12,179 bases of DNA from Bacteroidaceae bacterium (lineage in GTDB: Bacteria; Bacteroidota; Bacteroidia; Bacteroidales; Bacteroidaceae): positions 1 to 12,179 of the forward strand of contig JAFUNW010000269.1 of the NCBI GenBank assembly GCA_017472905.1. The letters run 5' to 3'. A model generated the notes under the pieces. That model was not told the DNA's origin, searched no databases, and worked only from the letters and a program-made list of their open reading frames with translations. Within the stretch, counting starts at the first letter, position 1, and every line of letters begins with the position of its first letter. The position numbers were made by a program, and so were the translations under genes. Of this stretch, positions 6,742 to 12,179 are shown one piece after another.

Positions 6742-8247
6742 TTAATTAAACTTCAACATTTCGTCTATATACTCTCGATTATTACTCAAGCGAGGCACTT
6801 TGTGTTGTCCTCCTAATTTACCTTTATCTTTAAGCCAATCATGAAACAAATTTGGTCGAGCTATTACTACTTCAAGTCGTTGCAGAGTAATGTCTTTATA
6901 CCTTTTTGCCTCATAATCTGAATTTATTTGTTGCAGGGTTTTGTCAAGTGTATCAACAAATTTTTCCAGTGAATTTGGTTGAACAGAAAACTCAATCAAC
7001 CATTGGTGGCGGCACTTTGCATCTGTTCCCATGAACACTGGAGCGGCAGAATATTCACTTACTTGTGCTCCGGTGGCTTGACAAGCAGCCTGCAATCCTT
7101 TTTCGGCATTTTCAACAACTAGTTCTTCACCAAAAGCATTGATAAAATGTTTGGTTCGTCCTGAAATAACAAACTTATAAGGATTTTTGTTTGTAAAACG
7201 GACGGTATCCCCAATCATGTATCGCCACAAACCACACAAATTACTGATAACCAAAGCATAGTTCCGTCCGGTTTCAACTCCCCATAGAGGTAGTACGGTC
7301 GGATTAGGAGAATCAATTTCTTCTAATGGGATAAATTCATATAGAATACCATAGTCTAACATCAGCATCATCGCTTCATCTGTCGGATCGTTCTGAATAC
7401 CGAAAAATCCTTCGCTGGCATTATATGTTTCGCGATATTGCATGCGTGGTCCGCGTATCAATTCTTTATACGTTTCACGATAAGGAGCGAAACTGACTCC
7501 ACCGTGAAAGAATATCTCTAGATTAGGCCAAACTTCATCAAGTGAAGCTTTACCGGTAAGTTCCAATACCCGTTTGATTACAGCCATCATCCATGAAGGA
7601 ACGCCCGAAATATTAGTAATGTTTTTATTCAATGTACTACGAGCTATTCGTTCCATTTTCTCCTCAAAGTCGCTTAATAAAGCGATCTCTTTGGAGGGAA
7701 CGCGAATTTGATTGACTAACGAACTGATGTTTTCTATTAAAATGGCGGATAAGTCGCCTACCAAACTATGCTTTAAGTTGTAATTTGGTGCATGGCTTCC
7801 ACCTAAAATTAATCCTTTACCACTGAAAAAACGAGAGTCGGGACGTGTCGACAAATAGTAAGCTACTACATCTTGTGGACCGGCATAGTGCATCTTGTGT
7901 AATCCTTCACGAGAAACAGGAATGAACTTGCTTTTGTCATTGGTTGTTCCTGATGATTTGGCATACCATTTCACTTGTGAGGGCCATAAAACATTGCGTT
8001 CACCTTGGCGCATACGTTCTACATAAGGCTTTATGTCATCATAAGTCTGTATAGGTACTCTTCGTGCGAAGTCTTCATAACTTCGGATGTTGCTATAATC
8101 AAATCTTTTTCCCCACTCGGTGTCCTGTGCTTCGTTCAACAAACGCTGTAATTGCTTCATTTGTATCGCTTCAGCCTGATTATCATATTGTTGTAATGCC
8201 CGTAAACGGGGTATAAAGAATTTGCTAATTATCTTAGTACTATTCAT
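6742..8247 (-). CDS. GH3 auxin-responsive promoter family protein (ANL-type adenylating enzyme, not a glycosidase)
   Basis: The protein has 501 residues and no signal peptide or membrane segment, so it is cytoplasmic. The family belongs to the acyl-adenylate-forming superfamily; plant members join amino acids to jasmonate or auxin with ATP. All three nucleotide-binding motifs appear intact: motif I SSGTTNDKSKFIP (98-110), motif II YNASEG (275-280), and motif III YMIGD (343-347), followed by ISGRTKHFINAFGEEL (361-376). The C-terminal lid has GKLGGQHKVPR (476-486) with a lysine suited to the second half-reaction. Acid and amine substrates of bacterial members are, to my knowledge, unknown. It is the first gene of an operon with the Ig-like lipoprotein and DUF3108 protein, and is divergent from phosphofructokinase. 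ATG at 8247 gives the normal family length and N-terminus. Confidence 0.92.
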   Translation of the reverse strand: MNSTKIISKFFIPRLRALQQYDNQAEAIQMKQLQRLLNEAQDTEWGKRFDYSNIRSYEDFARRVPIQTYDDIKPYVERMRQGERNVLWPSQVKWYAKSSGTTNDKSKFIPVSREGLHKMHYAGPQDVVAYYLSTRPDSRFFSGKGLILGGSHAPNYNLKHSLVGDLSAILIENISSLVNQIRVPSKEIALLSDFEEKMERIARSTLNKNITNISGVPSWMMAVIKRVLELTGKASLDEVWPNLEIFFHGGVSFAPYRETYKELIRGPRMQYRETYNASEGFFGIQNDPTDEAMMLMLDYGILYEFIPLEEIDSPNPTVLPLWGVETGRNYALVISNLCGLWRYMIGDTVRFTNKNPYKFVISGRTKHFINAFGEELVVENAEKGLQAACQATGAQVSEYSAAPVFMGTDAKCRHQWLIEFSVQPNSLEKFVDTLDKTLQQINSDYEAKRYKDITLQRLEVVIARPNLFHDWLKDKGKLGGQHKVPRLSNNREYIDEMLKFN

Positions 8248-8286
8248 TTCTACACTTCTTATCGAAAAATAGACAAAAATTCAGCG

Positions 8287-8294
8287 CAAAATTA
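8287..8294 (-). promoter_or_regulatory. Possible -7 element for the GH3-lipoprotein-DUF3108 operon
   Basis: The minus strand reads TAATTTTG, fitting TAnnTTTG, about 40 bases before the GH3 start codon. The expected -33 TTTG is not present at 19-20 bases upstream, so this is a partial match. It lies next to the oppositely directed candidate for phosphofructokinase within a 118-base divergent region. Confidence 0.4.
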
Positions 8295-8315
8295 GTGTAA
8301 AGTTCTTAAAATACC

Positions 8316-8323
8316 TATCTTTA
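8316..8323 (+). promoter_or_regulatory. Possible -7 element for the phosphofructokinase gene
   Basis: TATCTTTA matches seven of the eight positions of TATCTTTG, a common form of the Bacteroides -7 box, about 42 bases before the ATG. A TTAG at 8292-8295, 20 bases upstream, could be a weak -33 box. It would make the two divergent promoters overlap. Confidence 0.4.
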
Positions 8324-8365
8324 CAGCTCGAATTTAATATTCATTAGAGTTAGAACCAAGAACTT

Positions 8366-9379
8366 ATGCGCATCGGAATTTTGACATCGGGTGGTGACTG
8401 TCCCGGAATTAACGCTACAATACGAGGGGTCTGTAAAACGGCTATACATAGTTACGGTATGGAAGTCATTGGTATACATAGCGGTTTCAAAGGACTGTTG
8501 GATTTGGATTACGAAGAATTGAATAAACGTTCGCTTACCGGTCTTTTAACAATGGGAGGTACTATTTTAGGAACCTCACGTGAAAAACCTTATAAGAAAA
8601 AACAAATTGACTCTTCGATTAATAAACCGGCTTTGTTGGCGGAGAATGTTCGTAAACTCGGATTGGATGCAGTAGTTTGTATTGGTGGAAATGGTACGCA
8701 AAAAACAGCAAACCACATGGCAAAAGCGGGTCTTCCAGTTATCGGTATACCTAAAACCATCGACAATGATATTTATGGAACAGATATTTGTTTTGGATTT
8801 CAAACGGCGGTCAGCATTGCAACGGAAGCTATTGACAGATTACATTCTACGGCCAGTGCTCATCAACGGGTGATGGTCATAGAGGTGATGGGACACAAAG
8901 CCGGATGGATTGCTCTTTATAGTGGTATGGCCGGAGGAGGGGATGTCATTTTGCTTCCCGAGCGAGCCTATTCGATGAAGAATATCTGTAATTCTATCAC
9001 AACTCGCATGAAACGAGGAAAAAACTATGCCATTGTAGTTGTGGCAGAAGGATTGCCTATTGATGATTCCGACAAACGTGCCGGAGAGTACATAGCTAGG
9101 CAAATAGAGCGAATGACAGGTGTAGAAACGCGTGAAACGGTATTGGGATATACACAACGAGGAGGTTCTCCTTGTTCTTCCGATCGTATATTGGCTACAC
9201 GCATGGGAAGCCATGCTGTAGAACTGATTGTTCGTAAAGAGTTCGGACGTATGGTTGCTGTTTCCGGTAAAGAGATAACATCTGTACCGTTGAATGAAGT
9301 AGCCGGTATTACTCGATTGCTTCCTCAAAACCACGAACTAATTTTACAGGGCGAAAAGATGGGTATTTGTTTTGGTTAA
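8366..9379 (+). CDS. pfkA: 6-phosphofructokinase, PfkA family
   Basis: The 337-residue cytoplasmic enzyme phosphorylates fructose 6-phosphate to the 1,6-bisphosphate in glycolysis. Visible motifs: nucleotide loop GILTSGGDCPGINATIRG (4-21), GGNGTQ (107-112), PKTIDNDI (129-136) with the catalytic base Asp133 and Asp135, HQRVMVIEVMG with Arg168 and MGHKAGW (175-181), VAEG with Glu228, and GYTQRGGSP (261-269). Gly110 after GGN is the small residue associated with ATP use, whereas Lys130 in PKTIDND is the form seen in PPi-dependent and mixed-substrate enzymes, so donor preference (ATP expected) is not settled by sequence. Asn109 replaces the Asp of the usual GGDG, and His177 replaces the Arg of the E. 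coli type MGR. Length is normal for the short bacterial form. It is monocistronic, with a strong terminator 30 bases after the stop. Confidence 0.93.
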   Translation: MRIGILTSGGDCPGINATIRGVCKTAIHSYGMEVIGIHSGFKGLLDLDYEELNKRSLTGLLTMGGTILGTSREKPYKKKQIDSSINKPALLAENVRKLGLDAVVCIGGNGTQKTANHMAKAGLPVIGIPKTIDNDIYGTDICFGFQTAVSIATEAIDRLHSTASAHQRVMVIEVMGHKAGWIALYSGMAGGGDVILLPERAYSMKNICNSITTRMKRGKNYAIVVVAEGLPIDDSDKRAGEYIARQIERMTGVETRETVLGYTQRGGSPCSSDRILATRMGSHAVELIVRKEFGRMVAVSGKEITSVPLNEVAGITRLLPQNHELILQGEKMGICFG

Positions 9380-9409
9380 GATATTTGGATACTATTTTCT
9401 TGTCCTGTC

Positions 9410-9450
9410 TTCTAAAAAATTTTTCCCTGTGAGGGAGAAATTTTTTAGAA
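9410..9450. terminator. Strong intrinsic terminator after phosphofructokinase
   Basis: A 19-bp stem (9410-9428 with 9432-9450, one G-U pair) has a 3-base GTG loop. The top is CCCT/AGGG and the lower part is an A6/T6 block, giving a U6 run after the GC core. The mirrored A/T block means it may also act on transcripts coming from the right. Confidence 0.9.
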
Positions 9451-9666
9451 AGTAATATAGTCTGATATTCTCTACTAAGTTTATCCGTATAAAGTCAAGA
9501 TAAATCCTTGATAAAAGGAAAATGAGGTCGTATTCCTCTCTTTCGTAAGGTTGAGAATTAGCAAAAAAAGTATTCTAGATACTTAGTCATTTATCTTATA
9601 CTTTTTTCTATAATGCTGTAAAAAGAAATTTTTCACTTATACTTTTTACACTTCGCAATCCTTTAT
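9451..9666. other. Intergenic stretch between two convergent units; no gene seen
   Basis: With the terminators this forms a 287-base gap between the phosphofructokinase and lgt stops. I see no convincing short reading frame, tRNA or known riboswitch. It holds two further inverted repeats: a terminator-like hairpin at 9563-9584, and a 9-bp pair TGTAAAAAG (9617-9625) with CTTTTTACA (9642-9650) around a 16-base loop. The rest is AT-rich without clear structure. Confidence 0.6.
9563..9584 (-). terminator. Probable terminator of the ychF-lgt operon
   Basis: On the minus strand AAGTAT, a 5-base loop (CTAGA) and ATACTT form a 6-bp hairpin followed by five more T residues before GC (the plus strand shows A7 at 9563-9569). 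It lies about 85 bases past the lgt stop. The stem is short and AT-rich, so it is a moderate call. Confidence 0.5.
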
Positions 9667-10512
9667 TTAATTTTGGAAACGTTTGAGCCAAGGCCCTCCA
9701 ATCATGCAGGCTATCCCCAAGATAATGAACGGCACACTGAGCCATTGACCCATATTCAGGGTCATTTGTGATTCGAAATTTACTTGTATTTCTTTACAGA
9801 ATTCCACGAAAAAGCGGAATGTAAAAATAGTGGCCAGACAATATCCAAAAAAGAATCCGGTACCCGCTCGTTGTGGATAGCGTTTGTAAATGAAATATCC
9901 GATAATAAAGAAAATTAAATAAGCTAAAGCCTCGTACAATTGTGCGGGATGGCGTGCAAATTCTTCTCCGTTTTGTGCAAAAATGAATCCCCAAGGTAGG
10001 TCAGTTGGTTTACCTACTATTTCAGAGTTCATCAGGTTTCCCAAACGGATAAAGCAAGCAGTAATGGGGGTAGCTATGGCAATATTGTCTAATACTCGCA
10101 AAATGTTGACTTTTGTTTTTCTTACGTAGAGCCAAAGAGCAATCATTAGTCCCAAGGTTCCTCCATGACTAGCTAATCCTTGATATCCTATAAATTTCCA
10201 TCCAGAGGCTGTTTCCCGAAAAGGAAGTATCATTTCCAACGGGTGGGCAAGGTAAAATGTAGGTTCATAGAATAGGCAATGTCCCAAACGTGCTCCAATC
10301 AGAATACCAAAAAAGCAATAGAAAGGAAGAGGTTCGAAAAGTTCTTCTTTGATACGTTGGTTTAAATACAGTTTACGTACAACGATATAAGCTAACGCCA
10401 ATCCGATTACCCAACAGAGTGAATAGTATCGCAGTGAAAAACTTCCGATAGCAAAAATTTCATGATTGGGATTCCATACGATTTGACACAAGGGATGATT
10501 CATTGCATTCAA
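9667..10512 (-). CDS. lgt: Prolipoprotein diacylglyceryl transferase
   Basis: The 281-residue inner-membrane enzyme transfers diacylglycerol from phosphatidylglycerol to the lipobox cysteine of pre-lipoproteins, the first lipidation step. About seven hydrophobic segments are visible. Family motifs: LRYYSLCWVIG near 27-37, GARLGHCLFYEP (73-84), GLASHGGTLG (112-121) with the conserved His116, the signature RLGNLMNSEIVG (156-167) with Arg156 and Glu164, RHPAQLYEA (187-195), and RFFVEF (233-238), whose Arg233 fits the second essential arginine of E. coli Lgt. It follows ychF by 18 bases with no terminator, so it is the second gene of that operon. Two starts are possible, at 10512 and three codons later; the first is kept. 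One expected client, the Ig-like lipoprotein, is encoded in this same window. Confidence 0.95.
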   Translation of the reverse strand: MNAMNHPLCQIVWNPNHEIFAIGSFSLRYYSLCWVIGLALAYIVVRKLYLNQRIKEELFEPLPFYCFFGILIGARLGHCLFYEPTFYLAHPLEMILPFRETASGWKFIGYQGLASHGGTLGLMIALWLYVRKTKVNILRVLDNIAIATPITACFIRLGNLMNSEIVGKPTDLPWGFIFAQNGEEFARHPAQLYEALAYLIFFIIGYFIYKRYPQRAGTGFFFGYCLATIFTFRFFVEFCKEIQVNFESQMTLNMGQWLSVPFIILGIACMIGGPWLKRFQN

Positions 10513-10530
10513 ATTAAGCGGTTATTGGTT

Positions 10531-11634
10531 TTACACATTAAAGCGGAAGTGCATGATATCGCCATCTTGTACGATATATTCTTTACCTTCGACTCCCATC
10601 TTTCCGGCCTCTTTGACTGCTGCTTCAGATCCGTATTGGATGTAGTCTTCATATTTGATAACTTCTGCCCGGATAAATCCTTTCTCGAAATCGGTGTGAA
10701 TAACTCCGGCACATTGGGGAGCTTTCCAACCTTTTCGGTAGGTCCATGCTTTGACTTCCATTTCTCCGGCCGTAATGAATGTTTCCAATTCTAATAGGCG
10801 ATAGGCTGTTTTAATAAGTCGGTTTACACCGGATTCTTCCAATCCGATTTCTTCTAGAAACATTTGTCTGTCTTCGTAGGTGTCAAGTTCGGCTATATCA
10901 GACTCTGTTTTTGCTGCTACGACCAACAATTCGGCATTTTCTTCTTTAATGGCTTCGCGTACCTGTTCTACATATTGATTTCCGTTTACGGCACTTGCTT
11001 CATCTACATTGCAAACATAAAGTACGGGTTTGGAGGTAAGTAGGAAGAGTTCTTTGGCTATTTTTTGTTCGTCTTTGCTTTCAAAGAGTACAGTACGTGC
11101 TGATTTTCCTTGCAGTAAGGCTTCATGATAACGAACCAATACGTCATATATTTGTTTAGCTTGTTTATCTCCACCTGTCTGTGCTTGTTTTTGCACTTTC
11201 TGCATACGACTTTCTACAGTTTCTAAATCTTTAAGTTGTAGCTCTGTGTCTATGATTTCTTTGTCTCGAACAGGATCAACATTGCCGTCTACGTGCGTTA
11301 CGTTTTCATCATCAAAGCATCGTAATACGTGTATAATGGCATCTGTTTCTCGAATATTTGCTAAGAATTTATTTCCTAATCCTTCGCCTTTACTGGCTCC
11401 TTTCACAAGTCCTGCAATGTCTACGATTTCAACGGTGGTAGGCACAATGCGTCCTGGATGTACTAATTCTGCCAATTTGGTAAGGCGTTCATCGGGAACT
11501 GTGATAACTCCCACGTTAGGCTCGATTGTACAGAAAGGAAAGTTTGCCGCTTGTGCTTTAGCGTTGCTCAAACAATTGAAAAGCGTAGATTTTCCAACGT
11601 TAGGAAGCCCTACGATACCGCATTGTAATGCCAT
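10531..11634 (-). CDS. ychF: P-loop ATPase YchF (OLA1 family)
   Basis: The 367-residue cytoplasmic Obg-related protein binds ATP and the ribosome and is linked in other bacteria to translation and oxidative-stress control. G1 is GLPNVGKST (9-17), switch II region DIAGLVKGAS (72-81) followed by KGEGLGNKFLANIRE, and the base-recognition motif is NVDE (209-212) in place of the GTPase NKxD, the feature that gives this family ATP preference. A charged helical coiled-coil insertion covers about 130-200. The C-terminal TGS domain (about 283-366) includes FITAGEMEVKAWTYRKGWKAPQCAGVIHTD and ends FRFNV. Length is typical (E. coli 363). It begins an operon with lgt and is preceded by a consensus promoter. 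Confidence 0.97.
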   Translation of the reverse strand: MALQCGIVGLPNVGKSTLFNCLSNAKAQAANFPFCTIEPNVGVITVPDERLTKLAELVHPGRIVPTTVEIVDIAGLVKGASKGEGLGNKFLANIRETDAIIHVLRCFDDENVTHVDGNVDPVRDKEIIDTELQLKDLETVESRMQKVQKQAQTGGDKQAKQIYDVLVRYHEALLQGKSARTVLFESKDEQKIAKELFLLTSKPVLYVCNVDEASAVNGNQYVEQVREAIKEENAELLVVAAKTESDIAELDTYEDRQMFLEEIGLEESGVNRLIKTAYRLLELETFITAGEMEVKAWTYRKGWKAPQCAGVIHTDFEKGFIRAEVIKYEDYIQYGSEAAVKEAGKMGVEGKEYIVQDGDIMHFRFNV

Positions 11635-11686
11635 GATTTATTGTTCTTTTATTAATTTATATAGTATATATATTCTTTTGGGGTTG

Positions 11687-11717
11687 CAAAGATAGTGTAA
11701 AGCCGTTGAAAAGCAAA
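11687..11717 (-). promoter_or_regulatory. Consensus Bacteroides-type promoter for ychF-lgt
   Basis: On the minus strand TTTG (11714-11717) is followed after exactly 19 bases by TATCTTTG (11687-11694), matching TTTG-N19-TAnnTTTG of the Bacteroides primary sigma factor. The predicted start of transcription is near 11680, giving a leader of about 45 bases before the ychF ATG. The -33 box lies 18 bases beyond the stop of the AI-2E-type gene, so ychF has its own promoter even if some read-through occurs. Confidence 0.8.
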
Positions 11718-11735
11718 ATTTGTGTTCCCGGTAAA

Positions 11736-12179
11736 TCAATTTTCTTTTGGTAAAACTTCATTTTCGGCTTTAATTTTGGTATTTTCACTTTGTTTAGGGG
11801 AATAAATTTTTCTCTTTTTCAATCGTTGGTGTAGTTTTTCATTGTAAGTAATAAATTGGTTATAATAGGCCAAAATGATGGTGGTGAGTGGCAGGGCAAT
11901 AATCATGCCTAATATACCTAATAGGCTTCCCCATACGGAAAGAGCTAATAAAATAATGGCCGGATTGAGTCCGGTAATTTTTCCCATGACTTTGGGTACG
12001 ATAATACTGTCCTGAATAACTTGTACAACGCAAAATACAAGTAGTGCACAACAAAGAATCCACCAAAAGTTTCCACCGGTTTCCGCAGCTTGTAATAAAG
12101 CTAATAATACGGTTGGGATAAGGGCTATCAATTGTAGATAAGGTACCATATTGAGTGCTCCGATGAATAGTCCGAATCC
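11736..12179 (-). CDS. AI-2E / PerM family transporter, C-terminal part (5' end outside window)
   Basis: The frame is open to the right edge: codons before the internal Met at 12149 read GFGLFIGALN, joining MVPYLQLIALIPTVLLALLQ. This is the G-x-[LF]-x-G-x-x-N-x-[IV]-P-Y segment typical of AI-2E family exporters (the family containing E. coli YdgG/TqsA and PerM). The visible 147 residues hold about three to four hydrophobic segments, the conserved VIQDSIIVPKVMGKITGLNPAIILLAL block, LLGILGMIIALPLTTIILAYY, then a basic cytoplasmic tail ending in VLPKEN. It is an inner-membrane protein; the substrate in Bacteroidota is unknown and AI-2 export should not be assumed. No hairpin terminator is seen in the 101 bases before ychF. 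Confidence 0.9.
   Translation of the reverse strand, partial: GFGLFIGALNMVPYLQLIALIPTVLLALLQAAETGGNFWWILCCALLVFCVVQVIQDSIIVPKVMGKITGLNPAIILLALSVWGSLLGILGMIIALPLTTIILAYYNQFITYNEKLHQRLKKRKIYSPKQSENTKIKAENEVLPKEN

Noticed and set aside
6742..8247. Reading 'GH3' as a glycoside hydrolase family 3 enzyme
   Set aside because: The sequence has adenylate-forming motifs (SSGTT, YNASEG, IGD) and no beta-glucosidase motifs or signal peptide; the name refers to the plant auxin-responsive family.
8840..9334. Minus-strand open frame of 164 codons inside phosphofructokinase
   Set aside because: It is wholly antisense to conserved PFK motifs, rich in Ser/His/Tyr/Cys without domain features, and so a shadow frame.
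11246..11695. Plus-strand open frame of 149 codons over the 5' part of ychF
   Set aside because: It is antisense to the conserved ATPase motifs and runs through the ychF promoter, with no domain signs.
11736..12179. Assigning quorum-signal (AI-2) export to the partial membrane protein
   Set aside because: The family name is historical; many members move other substrates and only the C-terminal part is visible.
1..12179. Search for defence islands, insertion sequences, CRISPR arrays, invertible promoters, tRNA or rRNA genes
   Set aside because: No transposase, recombinase, nuclease, direct-repeat array or cloverleaf pattern was seen by reading both strands. The inverted repeats present are short and sit at gene ends or in promoters.

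Overview
The window reads as chromosomal DNA of an anaerobic member of the Bacteroidota, most likely order Bacteroidales. The grounds are a moderately AT-rich composition, Bacteroides-type promoter elements (TTTG, 19 bases, TAnnTTTG), no obvious Shine-Dalgarno sequences, and families typical of the group: GH97 glycosidase, GH3-type adenylating protein, the 'GGP-x-D-x-TPP' Ig-like lipoprotein, DUF3108, and a rubredoxin. The genus cannot be fixed from the sequence alone. No mobile element, CRISPR array, tRNA or rRNA was recognised, and gene order and base use look uniform and vertically inherited.

Layout. Bases 1-1430, plus strand: the 3' end of an unidentified gene, then a secreted alpha/beta hydrolase 18 bases later. 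A perfect 18-bp-stem terminator at 1433-1477 separates these from the convergent minus-strand genes. Bases 1483-3435, minus: a secreted GH97 enzyme whose catalytic residues point to the retaining, alpha-galactosidase-like branch. Bases 3623-3787, minus: a 54-residue rubredoxin with its own terminator. Bases 3942-8247, minus: a tight three-gene operon read in the order GH3-family adenylating protein, Ig-like lipoprotein, DUF3108 secreted protein. Bases 8366-9379, plus: a 6-phosphofructokinase, divergent from that operon across a 118-base promoter region and followed by a 19-bp-stem terminator. Bases 9667-11634, minus: ychF then lgt, 18 bases apart, behind a textbook Bacteroides promoter. Bases 11736-12179, minus: the 3' part of an AI-2E/PerM-type membrane transporter that runs off the window.

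How the genes work together. The first part is polysaccharide handling in the periplasm (esterase, GH97), although the two enzymes lie in convergent units. The middle is an envelope-associated operon of unknown purpose, in which a cytoplasmic AMP-forming ligase-like protein is encoded with two exported proteins. The right part is housekeeping: glycolysis (PFK), lipoprotein lipidation (Lgt, which would modify the Ig-like lipoprotein encoded nearby), and the P-loop ATPase YchF. I found no convincing new defence or mobile system. The most open question is the GH3 / lipoprotein / DUF3108 operon, followed by motif departures in the phosphofructokinase.
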